Assembly (NCBI RefSeq): GCF_904846705.1
Contig: NZ_CAJHBS010000018.1
Location: 1 to 64,000, forward strand
DNA: 64,000 nucleotides
Reading direction: 5' to 3'
DNA from: Psychrobacter sp. Pi2-52
GTDB lineage: Bacteria > Pseudomonadota > Gammaproteobacteria > Pseudomonadales > Moraxellaceae
Position 1 is the stretch's first letter. Each line of letters starts with the position of its first letter. Under the pieces are notes generated by a model. It was not told the origin of the DNA. It did no database searches and worked only from the letters and a program-made list of their open reading frames with translations. The position numbers were made by a program, and so were the translations under genes. Below are positions 1 to 8,556 of the stretch, piece by piece.

Positions 1-67
1 AGTTAACTGGGTTATCAATGTGTAATCTACACACTAGCTACTTCCAGCTCGTCTTGATGAGGTGCGT

Positions 68-95
68 ATTATAGACGGTTTAACTTTTGTGTCAA
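68..95 (-). promoter_or_regulatory. Strong sigma-70 promoter reading left out of the window
   Basis: On the minus strand there is a perfect TTGACA (-35, 90-95) and a perfect TATAAT (-10, 68-73) separated by 16 bases. The bases after the -10 box start ACGCACC, a fairly GC-rich discriminator for this AT-rich region. Such consensus promoters usually drive stable RNA or ribosomal protein genes. The transcribed gene lies to the left of position 1, so its identity is unknown. Confidence 0.6.
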
Positions 96-234
96 CCCGT
101 TTTATTAATGTTTTTGAACTTATTTTAGTAAGATAAAGAAATCTGTATTTCTTTCAATGGGTTATGATTTAATCAATTTTAATAGGTGTAGAAACTGATT
201 ATAAATGTGCTATTTACTGTACTTTCTAACATTA

Positions 235-258
235 AAAACGCTTATCTTTGTTAGATAA
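235..258 (-). terminator. Weak hairpin terminator after the UDG-fold gene
   Basis: On the minus strand TTATCT, a five-base loop and AGATAA (242-258) form a six-pair stem, followed two bases later by five T residues (235-239). It lies about 60 bp past the stop of the UDG-fold gene. The stem is short and AT-rich, so termination would be inefficient. Confidence 0.3.
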
Positions 259-319
259 ATACCTTCTACTATCTTTGAGCTTTATCTTCAATTAGTGCAA
301 CCATTTCTCTATTTCCATT

Positions 320-1009
320 TTATAACTTACCCATTTTTTCGAAAAATGCTTTATACGCAGCGACTTTCTTATCCAACGATAGTGGATAAGCACGTGAGGT
401 TGACGGCAATCTGTATAAGGTTAGATTATTCACATCAGCTTTCTGGTCGTCTGTACTCTGCCATTGATAAGGATAATCCATACTTTGATTGGTTTTTGGA
501 TGCTTTGATTTGGCAATTGGCTCGTCTAATAACCCAAGCAGTACTTCGGTCGCTTTGCCTCCTGTCGTAAACAATGACTTTACCTTCGGCACTTGTGGCA
601 AGATAACATCTAAATCAACAGGTGTGACTACCGTTAGATTTTTATCCGAAGCATTACCCGTCTCACGGATGGCCTGCTTTACTGTCGGACAAGACGCAAT
701 GCCACGTTCAAACATAAAATCTCGAATGCGCTCAGGGTCAAAGCGCTTCTCATCGCCTATTCTAAAGTAGTCAGCATCATCAAAAAATACTCGACCATAT
801 ATCCGCCACATATCATTATAAAAATTAGGATAATGAAAGCTCATCGCCCATTTATCAGCAGTCGGTGGAAACGTACCCATCATCATGACCGTTGCATTGG
901 GTGGTAAGACAGGCTCAAAAGGATGGGTTTCGAGCTCTGTGGCTTTGTCATTAGACAATTTCGATTCAGTATCAGTGGTTTTTTGAGTGCTTGGTGTTTT
1001 TATAGTCAT
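320..1009 (-). CDS. Uracil-DNA glycosylase superfamily protein
   Basis: Predicted soluble protein of 229 residues with the UDG fold, which excises damaged bases from DNA. The superfamily motif 1 is visible as G-T-F-P-P near residues 45-49, and the C-terminal motif appears as L-P-S-T-S-R-A, replacing the H-P-S-P-S type loop. The first 35 residues are polar and probably disordered. The start at 1009 is preferred because GAAG lies five bases upstream; an in-frame ATG at 1021 (four more residues) has no ribosome binding site. The exact subfamily (Mug-like or another) cannot be settled by eye, so base specificity is unknown. It is transcribed alone and convergent with nothing in the window. Confidence 0.75.
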   Translation of the reverse strand: MTIKTPSTQKTTDTESKLSNDKATELETHPFEPVLPPNATVMMMGTFPPTADKWAMSFHYPNFYNDMWRIYGRVFFDDADYFRIGDEKRFDPERIRDFMFERGIASCPTVKQAIRETGNASDKNLTVVTPVDLDVILPQVPKVKSLFTTGGKATEVLLGLLDEPIAKSKHPKTNQSMDYPYQWQSTDDQKADVNNLTLYRLPSTSRAYPLSLDKKVAAYKAFFEKMGKL

Positions 1010-1367
1010 GATATTCTTCATCAGAAAAGCGGTTTTTTTGGTATCATAGCAAGTCTAAACACTACCTCACTTATAATCACGCTATATAGCCAAACTTAGT
1101 CGGTTCAATCAGTTGACTTAAATAGCGCGATATCTTTTTACTTGGCCTGAATTGCTTAGGCTTTGATGGCAGCTGTGAACGCAAATATTGTCATTGCGAT
1201 AAATGAGCACTGTCGTAAAGTAGTTAATTAGCTTGATTGTGAAGGATTTAACTTTACTATTTATGAGCTAAAGATATGGTTAAAGTGCGGTAAGTGTTTG
1301 TATCTTTTATACTAATAGCAACCGCAGTAACTGCGCAAGCATCAGACAAGAAACCAAGAGAGTACTT
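1010..1367. other. Divergent intergenic region, UDG-fold gene / upp
   Basis: This 358-bp gap holds the promoters of two divergent genes. For upp a plausible -10 box TATACT sits at 1308-1313 with no clear -35. A perfect palindrome with arms CGCAGT and ACTGCG around a single A (1323-1335) lies between that box and the upp start. No RNA gene or other coding sequence was seen. Confidence 0.4.
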
Positions 1368-2027
1368 ATGAGTGACTTAAACAGCGATTTAAAAATTACG
1401 GTAATCGATCATCCACTAGTCCGTCATAAACTCAGCCTTATGCGCGAAAAAGACTGTAGTACTTATAAATTTCGTACATTGACCAAAGAGCTTGCGCGCT
1501 TGATGGCTTATGAAGCGAGCCGTGATTTTGAAATTGAAACTTTTCCAATGGAAGGCTGGTGTGGCGAGATCACTGGTGAGCAAATCATCGGTAAGACGGC
1601 GACGATCGTACCGATTTTGCGCGCAGGTATTGGCATGCTTGATGGTGTGCTCGATCTAATCCCTACCGCTAAGATTTCTGTGGTCGGTCTACAACGTGAT
1701 GAAGAAACGTTGCAGCCAGTCCCTTTCTTTGAAAAATTTGTGAGCCACATGGACAAGCGTCCTGCGCTAATCATTGATCCAATGCTAGCCACGGGCGGCT
1801 CAATGGTTGCGACCATCGAGATGCTAAAGAAAAATGGCTGTACTAATATTAAAGCATTGGTATTAGTGGCTGCACCTGAAGGCGTACGTTTGGTAAATGA
1901 AGCGCATCCTGACGTGACTATCTACACTGCTGCGCTAGACAGCCATTTAGATGAGCACGGTTACATTATCCCAGGTCTAGGCGATGCTGGTGATAAGATT
2001 TTTGGTAAGCAGTTATCGAATAGATAA
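1368..2027 (+). CDS. upp: Uracil phosphoribosyltransferase
   Basis: Cytosolic pyrimidine salvage enzyme that joins uracil to PRPP to give UMP and pyrophosphate. At 219 residues it is slightly longer than the roughly 208-residue family norm because of a short N-terminal addition. The PRPP-binding loop D-P-M-L-A-T-G-G-S is at residues 137-145, and the C-terminal uracil-binding segment G-L-G-D-A-G-D is intact. The ATG at 1368 has AGAG about eight bases upstream. The downstream SDR gene begins 73 bp later on the same strand, and both probably end at the terminator at 2942. A small palindrome upstream could be a regulatory site. Confidence 0.97.
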   Translation: MSDLNSDLKITVIDHPLVRHKLSLMREKDCSTYKFRTLTKELARLMAYEASRDFEIETFPMEGWCGEITGEQIIGKTATIVPILRAGIGMLDGVLDLIPTAKISVVGLQRDEETLQPVPFFEKFVSHMDKRPALIIDPMLATGGSMVATIEMLKKNGCTNIKALVLVAAPEGVRLVNEAHPDVTIYTAALDSHLDEHGYIIPGLGDAGDKIFGKQLSNR

Positions 2028-2100
2028 TTCGCATTAGGGTAAATAAAGCCATCATCAAAGTTATGATAAAAGCAGACAACATCAATAATAAGGATAGATC

Positions 2101-2850
2101 ATGAACGTATTGATTACAGGAGCGAGCGCGGGTTTTGGTAAAGCGTTGGCAGAGCGTTTGGTTGCTAACGGCCATCGCGTGATTGGTTGCGCCAGACGCC
2201 TTGATAAACTGAATGCTTTGGCAGAGACTTTAGGTGAGACTTTTTTACCCGTAGTTATGGATGTGAGTGATACAGCTTCTATCCCGAAAATCATTGCTGA
2301 CTTGCCTGATGATTTGAAACAAATCGATGTCTTAGTCAATAATGCAGGATTGGCACTGGGTACAGAGCCTGCTCACAAAGCCAGTCTTGATGACTGGATG
2401 CGTATGACTGATACTAATATTAAAGGCTTGATGGCGTTGACTCATGCGGTCTTGCCAGCGATGGTTGAGCGTGACAGTGGCTATGTCATCAATGTCGGTT
2501 CGATTGCTGGTAGCTGGCCTTACTTCGGTGGTAATGTTTACGGCGCAACTAAAGCGTTCGTAAAACAGTTCAGCTTAAACTTGCGAGCGGATCTGATTGG
2601 TACCCAAGTACGTGTGACCAATCTTGAACCTGGTAATGTGGCTGGCACTGAGTTTTCAAACGTGCGCTATCATGGTGACAATGACAAAGCTGCCAAGGTG
2701 TATGATGGCTTTAAAACCATGACAGGTGAAGATATTGGCGATATTTTGTTATGGCTAATTGAGTCACCTGCTCATATTAACGTCAACCGCCTAGAAGTAA
2801 TGCCAGTCGCCCAGACCTATAATGGACTGACGATTACCAAGCAAGATTGA
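2101..2850 (+). CDS. SDR family NADP-dependent dehydrogenase, YdfG-like
   Basis: Classical short-chain dehydrogenase/reductase of 249 residues. The nucleotide-binding motif T-G-A-S-A-G-F-G is at residues 6-13, the N-N-A-G motif follows beta 4, and the catalytic Y-G-A-T-K runs from Tyr147 to Lys151. The length and the conserved segment L-E-P-G-N-V-A-G-T-E-F resemble E. coli YdfG, which oxidises 3-hydroxy acids and L-allo-threonine. Substrate is therefore an inference. The ATG at 2101 has AAGGAT six bases upstream. It follows upp closely and may be co-transcribed. No truncation or missing catalytic residue was seen. Confidence 0.9.
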   Translation: MNVLITGASAGFGKALAERLVANGHRVIGCARRLDKLNALAETLGETFLPVVMDVSDTASIPKIIADLPDDLKQIDVLVNNAGLALGTEPAHKASLDDWMRMTDTNIKGLMALTHAVLPAMVERDSGYVINVGSIAGSWPYFGGNVYGATKAFVKQFSLNLRADLIGTQVRVTNLEPGNVAGTEFSNVRYHGDNDKAAKVYDGFKTMTGEDIGDILLWLIESPAHINVNRLEVMPVAQTYNGLTITKQD

Positions 2851-2919
2851 TATTAACTGCTCGGCTAGTTATAGTATCAATGCTGATTATCAATATATCA
2901 CTTATCAATACCGAACCTG

Positions 2920-3600
2920 TTAGCGTATCTCATAAGATCGAAGCAATATAGAGTCATCTATATTGCTTTTTTTTATGTCTTCAATAGCTTGCTCATTGAC
3001 CAAACGCAAATCCTGAAAGTCCAAAATCAGCACTTCGTTACGCAGACGTTCGCTAGTGCGTTTATTATGACGTATCGCAAACCCTAAAACTTGCTTACCA
3101 GTGATAGTTATCTGATTAATAATTAACTTTGAAGTATTCACGGTCAGCTTTTGTGCCAGATTCTCAGACATTGTCTGAGCATTTATTATTGCCGTTGCCG
3201 GATTCACCGTAGTGGTTAACGTCTTAGTCTGTCGTACACTTTTGGGCATATCTCCTGCAAAAAACAATACCTGATTGAGCGGTAAATACTGCGCATGCCG
3301 TACTAATTCTTGACGGAACAATGCAGGCATATCTGTATTAAAACTGTCTTCTGTCTGCTGATAAAATGCGGTAAAGTTACGATGAAGATAACGCCCAAAC
3401 ACCGTGGTATTAATCCATTCTTGATAAACATCGTCTGCCAATAACTGCTTGGTGAAAACACTGGCATCAATTGTTACCTCCCTACTCAAAGTAGCAGACA
3501 ACATCGATAGCAAAAGCGCCTTCGGACTGGTAAATGTCTGCTGCTGCCATACTTGTGGATATAGACTACTATCGAGTAACGGCAATGTTGATTTGCTCAT
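2920..3600 (-). CDS. Unrecognised protein with an ADP-ribosyltransferase-like C-terminal half
   Basis: I do not recognise this 226-residue protein by family. It has no signal peptide or membrane segment. From about residue 100 the order of elements resembles a small ADP-ribosyltransferase fold: a strand reading V-L-F-F-A-G-D where a transferase has an R-G motif, then T-L-T-T-T-V-N-P-A-T-A-I resembling the S-T-S strand and helix, then G-K-Q-V-L-G-F-A-I, and finally L-R-N-E-V-L-I-L-D resembling the E-x-E-V-L strand. If that reading is right the Arg and the first Glu are replaced, leaving only one Glu, so it may be inactive or divergent. The N-terminal third is unassigned. Its last codons contain the terminator of the facing transcript. 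Confidence 0.7.
   Translation of the reverse strand: MSKSTLPLLDSSLYPQVWQQQTFTSPKALLLSMLSATLSREVTIDASVFTKQLLADDVYQEWINTTVFGRYLHRNFTAFYQQTEDSFNTDMPALFRQELVRHAQYLPLNQVLFFAGDMPKSVRQTKTLTTTVNPATAIINAQTMSENLAQKLTVNTSKLIINQITITGKQVLGFAIRHNKRTSERLRNEVLILDFQDLRLVNEQAIEDIKKSNIDDSILLRSYEIR
2942..2974 (+). terminator. Terminator for upp-SDR lying inside the convergent gene
   Basis: AGCAATATAGA (2942-2952), a four-base loop and TCTATATTGCT (2957-2967) form a perfect 11-pair stem followed by eight T residues (2967-2974). The T tract is on the plus strand only, so it ends transcripts coming from upp and the SDR gene. The same bases encode residues near the C-terminus of the convergent gene at 2920-3600. 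Confidence 0.75.
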
Positions 3601-3822
3601 GTGCTTATATCCTCAACGATCATTTTCAGCCCCTACATAGCACTGGTATAGTCTCACTGTTGACTTTTACCCTTAGCCAAATTCTATGCTATGGTCAGGC
3701 GACAGCTTTAATACAGCAGTCTTTTATTCGCGGTATAACTATTTTGTAGCGGTGTACTCTACCGCCATACTTTCTTAGCTAAATTGACCGAGAAAGCTTA
3801 AAAATCAAAGAGATATCATTCT

Positions 3823-4791
3823 ATGAAAAAAGACCTCATACCCTTTCCTACTCCTTACCAGCTAAAAACCATTACTGTCCAAACAGCTGATGGAACTCTG
3901 CTGCCCGTCTCTGTCATTGGCAAAGGTAAACCTGTCCTATTAATGCACGCTTTTGGTATGGATGCGAGGCAATTTTTGCCATTTATTTTACCGCTCATTC
4001 AGGATTACTGTTTTTACTTGCCGCATTTTAGAGGGTTTGGTTTGGCCAGTCATCTAACGTTGCCAACGTTTGATTTTATTGAGCAATATGCACAAAATAC
4101 CCAAGATGTGTTTGAATACGTGAGCAAAGAAACTGGCTTTGAGGCTTTCCCTGTTGCCGCGATATCGATGGGAGCATTGGTCATGTGGGCATATTTTCAG
4201 CGCTTTGGTACTCAGCGCGTGAGCCATTATCTGAACATTGATCAAGCACCGATTATTCATAATCAGCCAGACTGGCAAGGTGGCGGTGTATTTGGCACAC
4301 GACAAACCGAATTGTTTGCGCAATTTACACAGCTAATTACCGACACTACTCCTTATCTACAAGCCGAGCAAATGGTTGACTTCCGTCACCTGCCCTATCG
4401 ATTAAAAGTAAATTTATTAGACATGGAGCGCTCTTTTTCTCTGCTCTCTGTCAGTAGCAAACCTTCTCAATTATTGGTAAAAGCCCTCAGTTATCGGGCA
4501 CCGCACAAAATCTCATTAATGGAACACGCGACTTGGCAACATAAACTGCGCTGCCTATCAGCTTATGTTGCGCTGCCCTACGATTACCGCGAGGTTTTGC
4601 CCACTATCAATATTCCGACTACTTTACTAATTGGCGCGCGCTCGCAATTATATAGTGCAGAGTGGCAACAGCGTTTGACCACTCTGCTGCCCAATGCGCA
4701 CAGTATTATTTTGCCAACATCGGGCCATGCTGTACCGATGGATGCACCAGTTAGTTTTTATAAAGTATTGAAAGAGTTTCTGAGCGCTTAA
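3823..4791 (+). CDS. Alpha/beta hydrolase fold protein
   Basis: Soluble 322-residue hydrolase of the alpha/beta fold. The oxyanion strand reads V-L-L-M-H-A-F-G-M-D, the nucleophile elbow is A-I-S-M-G with Ser115 (Ala instead of the first Gly of G-x-S-x-G), and the C-terminal catalytic His is His302 in S-G-H-A-V-P. The segment where the acid usually sits, I-G-A-R-S-Q-L-Y, has no Asp or Glu, so the acid may come from another strand or be absent. Substrate unknown. The gene stands alone between a divergent gene and a leftward cluster. The ATG at 3823 follows AAAGAGAT about eight bases upstream. Confidence 0.85.
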   Translation: MKKDLIPFPTPYQLKTITVQTADGTLLPVSVIGKGKPVLLMHAFGMDARQFLPFILPLIQDYCFYLPHFRGFGLASHLTLPTFDFIEQYAQNTQDVFEYVSKETGFEAFPVAAISMGALVMWAYFQRFGTQRVSHYLNIDQAPIIHNQPDWQGGGVFGTRQTELFAQFTQLITDTTPYLQAEQMVDFRHLPYRLKVNLLDMERSFSLLSVSSKPSQLLVKALSYRAPHKISLMEHATWQHKLRCLSAYVALPYDYREVLPTINIPTTLLIGARSQLYSAEWQQRLTTLLPNAHSIILPTSGHAVPMDAPVSFYKVLKEFLSA

Positions 4792-4834
4792 TTGTAAGTT
4801 TGCGCTAAATTCAATCTAAATTATTGGCTAAGTA

Positions 4835-5074
4835 TTAATCATTTAATGGTTTAATCAATTCAAATCGCGGAATTTCTTTACCATTAACCGTGACCGTCTC
4901 AGCGAACATCGCAAGCGGGCGTACCCACACGCCATACTCACCGTAAAGACAGCGATAGACTACTAGTGACTCTTCGGTCTCTGAATGCTGTGCGGTATGC
5001 ATCACTTGATAAAGACTGCCTTTGTAATGGCGGTAAATGCCTTGGGCTACCGTGTTTTGACTTTGTTGAGACAT
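4835..5074 (-). CDS. DUF1653 domain protein
   Basis: Small 79-residue cytosolic protein consisting of one DUF1653 domain, recognised by G-I-Y-R-H-Y-K-G near the start, the middle segment L-V-V-Y-R-C-L-Y-G, V-W-V-R-P-L-A-M-F and the closing P-R-F-E-L-I. Function of the family is not known. It begins 31 bp after the GNAT gene stops and is probably the last gene of a tyrS-GNAT-DUF1653 transcript. GAGTGG lies a few bases before the ATG. Confidence 0.85.
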   Translation of the reverse strand: MSQQSQNTVAQGIYRHYKGSLYQVMHTAQHSETEESLVVYRCLYGEYGVWVRPLAMFAETVTVNGKEIPRFELIKPLND

Positions 5075-5105
5075 AAACCACTCATTTATATTAATAGTTA
5101 AAAGA

Positions 5106-5684
5106 TTAATAAATGCTTTGTACTTTCGCTACAAGCTTGGGTTTTATATCTACCCATTCAGAGCTAACGACGCTGTACATGACTGTATCTGAAATAACGC
5201 CGTCACGGCGTACTCGATTGCCACGAATCACACCGTCTTTTTTAGCACCTAAGCGCTCGATGGCTTGTTGCGAGCGATGATTGTCAATATCTGTACGCCA
5301 TCCTACGGTCTGATATTCTAGCGTTTCAAATATATAAGTGAGCAGCATCAGTTTACAAGTCGTGTTGACGTGCGTGCGCCAGTAAGATTTGGCATACCAA
5401 GTATAGCCAATCTCTAATCTTTTGGTAGTCGGCAAAATGTCATGGAAGCTTGTTGACCCAATCGCTTTGCCAGTATGCTCATCAATGACGGCAAAAGCTT
5501 GTCTATCAAGCATTGAATCTGCGACATTGATATAGTCAATGACCTTGTCTGGCTCAGGTACAGATGTCACGTTTATTTTCCACAATTCACCATTTTGGCA
5601 AGCTTTAATCAAGTCAGTGGCATGAGCGAGCGTTAATGGCTCAAGGGTAATATCATTACTCGATAAGGTAACCTGTTCTAGCAT
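5106..5684 (-). CDS. GNAT family N-acetyltransferase, RimJ/RimL type
   Basis: Acetyl-CoA dependent acetyltransferase of 192 residues. It has the arrangement of the RimJ/RimL-like subgroup: an N-terminal L-E-P-L-T-L-A-H-A-T-D-L-I, a middle strand I-G-S-T-S-F-H-D, then E-I-G-Y-T-W-Y and T-C-K-L-M-L-L-T-Y, and the late signature W-R-T-D followed by S-Q-Q-A-I-E-R-L-G-A-K. The acceptor (protein N-terminus, small amine or other) cannot be told. AGGAG is seven bases before the ATG. The stop of tyrS lies 38 bp upstream, so it is likely co-transcribed with tyrS. Confidence 0.88.
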   Translation of the reverse strand: MLEQVTLSSNDITLEPLTLAHATDLIKACQNGELWKINVTSVPEPDKVIDYINVADSMLDRQAFAVIDEHTGKAIGSTSFHDILPTTKRLEIGYTWYAKSYWRTHVNTTCKLMLLTYIFETLEYQTVGWRTDIDNHRSQQAIERLGAKKDGVIRGNRVRRDGVISDTVMYSVVSSEWVDIKPKLVAKVQSIY

Positions 5685-5722
5685 TTATCTCTCCTCAAGC
5701 CATTATTGATGTGAGCAAGCGC

Positions 5723-6934
5723 TTAAGCAACCGTCACTTTCGCATAAGCCTTTTTGCCTGCTTGAATTACGACCGTTTGACCTGAGTTTAGACTAAAACC
5801 ACCATCAACGACTTCGCCATCTACTTTGACCGCGCCACGTTTTACCATGTCTTTGGCAGCTGAGTTGTTTTTAGCGAGCTTAGCTTGGTTCAAGATCTGG
5901 GTGATAAATAACGCATCTTGCCCTTCTAGATCCAACATGATTTCTGGCAAGTCAACCGGTAGCTCGCCATCTGCTAAGACGTTACCAGCAGATTTGTGCG
6001 CATTAGCAGCGGCATCAGCATCATGGAAGCGCTCGATTAACTCTTCGGCTAAGATACGTTTGATTTCTTGTGGGTTACGGCCACCTTCCATGTCTGCCAT
6101 CAAGCTTTCCACTTCTTCCATTGGCTTAAAGCTTAAAAACTCAAAGTAGCGATGGATCAGTGTGTCCGGCATCGACAGGATTTTTTGATACATGGTGCCC
6201 GGCGCATCATAGATAGCGACATAGTTACCCAGTGATTTGGACATTTTATTGACACCATCTAGCCCTTCTAAGATTGGCACAGTGATACAAACTTGCGGCT
6301 CTTGACCATAGCGTCCTTGCAACGTGCGACCCATTAGCAAGTTAAAAGTTTGATCGGTACCACCAAGCTCAACGTCTGCTTTTAGGGCGATAGAGTCGTA
6401 GCCTTGTACTAACGGATAAAGAAACTCATGGATCGAGATGGGCGTTTGTGATGCATAGCGTTTTGAGAAGTCATCACGCTCTAGCATACGCGAGACGGTT
6501 TGCTGACTGGCTAGCTGAATCATATCAGCGGCGCTCATGTCGTTGAACCACTCAGAGTTGAAGACCACGCGGGTTTTTTCTTTGTCCAATATTTTGAATA
6601 CTTGCTCAGCATAAGTCGTTGCGTTGGCTTTGATTTGCTCATCAGTCAACGGTGGACGCGTGCTGTTTTTGCCAGAAGGGTCACCAATCTTGGCGGTATA
6701 ATCGCCGATTAGAAAATAAATCTCATGACCCAAATCTTGAAAATGCTTAAGCTTATTAATCAGCACGGTATGACCTAAATGCAGGTCAGGTGCGGTAGGA
6801 TCAAAGCCTGCCTTGATACGTAATGGGCGACTGAGCTTTAGCTTAGCCACTAAGTCATCTTCAGATAGTATCTCTTGCGTACCGCGCTGAATAAGGGCCA
6901 GTTGTTCTTCTAGGGTGTAAGTTTGATTGGTCAT
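5723..6934 (-). CDS. tyrS: Tyrosyl-tRNA synthetase
   Basis: Class I aminoacyl-tRNA synthetase of 403 residues that charges tRNA-Tyr. The HIGH-type motif is H-L-G-H at residues 52-55 and the KMSKS motif is at residues 230-234. The C-terminal S4-like domain carries [10 protein letters not shown] and ends close to residue 400, as in the TyrZ-like form of the enzyme. The gap of about 178 residues between motifs also fits that form rather than the E. coli type. The ATG at 6934 has AGAG six bases upstream. Two short genes follow on the same strand. No T-box or other leader structure was seen upstream. Confidence 0.97.
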   Translation of the reverse strand: MTNQTYTLEEQLALIQRGTQEILSEDDLVAKLKLSRPLRIKAGFDPTAPDLHLGHTVLINKLKHFQDLGHEIYFLIGDYTAKIGDPSGKNSTRPPLTDEQIKANATTYAEQVFKILDKEKTRVVFNSEWFNDMSAADMIQLASQQTVSRMLERDDFSKRYASQTPISIHEFLYPLVQGYDSIALKADVELGGTDQTFNLLMGRTLQGRYGQEPQVCITVPILEGLDGVNKMSKSLGNYVAIYDAPGTMYQKILSMPDTLIHRYFEFLSFKPMEEVESLMADMEGGRNPQEIKRILAEELIERFHDADAAANAHKSAGNVLADGELPVDLPEIMLDLEGQDALFITQILNQAKLAKNNSAAKDMVKRGAVKVDGEVVDGGFSLNSGQTVVIQAGKKAYAKVTVA

Positions 6935-7077
6935 GATGCTCTCTATATATCACTTTAATTGGGATTTTTATGAATGACGGTTACTGGCTCAACACCTTAG
7001 GAAGTTTAGAACCTCAAAAGGTCAGAAAAAATGCTAGAATTTGACGGATATACTAGCGTTTTTTAAGGTAAATTGCC

Positions 7078-8460
7078 ATGACCAACCCCGCATCGATTGC
7101 TGATACTGACCATAATGCCCTCGCAGACTTGATTATGAATAATGGTTTGGATAACAGTACAGACGATATTGATGATTTGACCTCTGATAATTCGAACTAT
7201 GCCACCCTAACGGATGCACTTGAGCAAACGGTGTTTGAAAGCTTCGATGATGGCTTATATATCGGCATGATGTCTGGCACCAGTTTGGATGGTATGGATG
7301 CGGCCCTCTGTCAGTTTAATCCTGAGATAAGCAACGAAGGTGGCACCCAACCGCCAATGCGACTGCTTGCGACCTATAGCCAAGACTTTCCGCCACGTCT
7401 GCGTGAGGTGTTATTGGCACTGTGTCAGCCGAATGGTGTAAAAAACCTCAAACCCGCAGCTGAAAAATCAAAAACCGAACCGAATAGCGAACTATATAGT
7501 GAGCTGGACTGGTTCGGTTGGGCAAGTCGCACGTATGCTGAGTTCGCGAGTGAAGTGGTCAATACTTTATTGCAGCAATCAAATACCGATCCTGAGTCAG
7601 TGCTAGCGATTGGCTGTCATGGACAAACCGTACGCCATCGCCCGCAGATGGGATTCACGTTGCAACTGGTCGATGCCAATATCATCGCTGAGCGCACAGG
7701 CATCAGCGTGGTCAATGATTTCCGACGTCGTGATATGGCCGTTGGTGGTCAAGGCGCGCCTTTAGTACCTGCATTTCATCAGGCATTATTTGCCAATCCT
7801 GATAGTACCCGTGTGCTATTAAACTTAGGTGGTATTGCCAATATAACCGTCTTGCCAGCCAATGAAAAAGACCAAGTTGTTGGCTACGATACGGGTCCTG
7901 CCAACTTATTATTGGATGCGTGGATATCTTTGCATACCGACAATGCTTATGATGCAGGTGGCGCTTGGGCGCAGTCTGGAACCCTCATTGAGCCATTATT
8001 ACAGCAACTTTTGGCACATCCGTTTTTTGCTCAGTCTCATCCAAAAAGTACAGGCCGTGAGGACTTTAACTTAACTTGGTTGCAAAATGAGCTACAGGCT
8101 TTTGAGCAAGCCAATGCTAATATCAGTTATTCAGCAGCCGATGTGCAAGCAACCTTGACTGAGCTAACGGCCATCAGTGCCAGTACGCAAATCAATATGT
8201 TTGTCAGCCCGGCCAAAAACAGCTCGGTTTATGTTTGCGGCGGCGGCGCTTTGAATGACTATTTAATGACACGCTTGCAAGCACATCTACCCCATTGCAC
8301 AGTAAAAACCACTGAATATTTAGGACTTGCGCCAACGTGGGTCGAGGCCGTTGCTTTTGCATGGTTGGCTAGACAAACATTGATGGGTGAAACTGGTAAT
8401 TTACCAGCGGTAACTGGTGCAAATAAAGGCGTGGTATTGGGTCAAGTATGTTTTTCCTGA
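7078..8460 (+). CDS. anmK: Anhydro-N-acetylmuramic acid kinase with N-terminal extension
   Basis: Cell-wall recycling kinase that opens and phosphorylates 1,6-anhydro-MurNAc to give MurNAc-6-phosphate. The ATP-binding opening G-M-M-S-G-T-S-L-D-G starts at residue 63, G-C-H-G-Q-T-V-R-H-R-P follows, then N-L-G-G-I-A-N and the G-Y-D-T-G-P-A-N phosphate region, and late G-G-G-A. At 460 residues it exceeds the usual 370-390, mostly from about 60 acidic Asp/Asn-rich residues before the catalytic domain and a short insertion near residue 125. The start has AAGG upstream at normal spacing, and no later in-frame start looks better. MurQ is not in the window. Confidence 0.95.
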   Translation: MTNPASIADTDHNALADLIMNNGLDNSTDDIDDLTSDNSNYATLTDALEQTVFESFDDGLYIGMMSGTSLDGMDAALCQFNPEISNEGGTQPPMRLLATYSQDFPPRLREVLLALCQPNGVKNLKPAAEKSKTEPNSELYSELDWFGWASRTYAEFASEVVNTLLQQSNTDPESVLAIGCHGQTVRHRPQMGFTLQLVDANIIAERTGISVVNDFRRRDMAVGGQGAPLVPAFHQALFANPDSTRVLLNLGGIANITVLPANEKDQVVGYDTGPANLLLDAWISLHTDNAYDAGGAWAQSGTLIEPLLQQLLAHPFFAQSHPKSTGREDFNLTWLQNELQAFEQANANISYSAADVQATLTELTAISASTQINMFVSPAKNSSVYVCGGGALNDYLMTRLQAHLPHCTVKTTEYLGLAPTWVEAVAFAWLARQTLMGETGNLPAVTGANKGVVLGQVCFS

Positions 8461-8556
8461 CCAGTTAAATTTTAGTTTACATACGTGCACCTATGTGTTT
8501 TATAATGACTTTTGAAACGCCATTCTCTTAGGACCTGTAAGTATAGGATATATCGC

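Noticed and set aside
295..570. Rightward 91-codon open frame near the left edge
   Set aside because: Lies over the UDG-fold gene on the opposite strand, with no ribosome binding site.
1508..1816. Leftward open frame inside upp
   Set aside because: Shadow of upp with no supporting features.
8512..8556. TTG start for the ketoacyl synthase
   Set aside because: No ribosome binding site; ATG 8557 has one.
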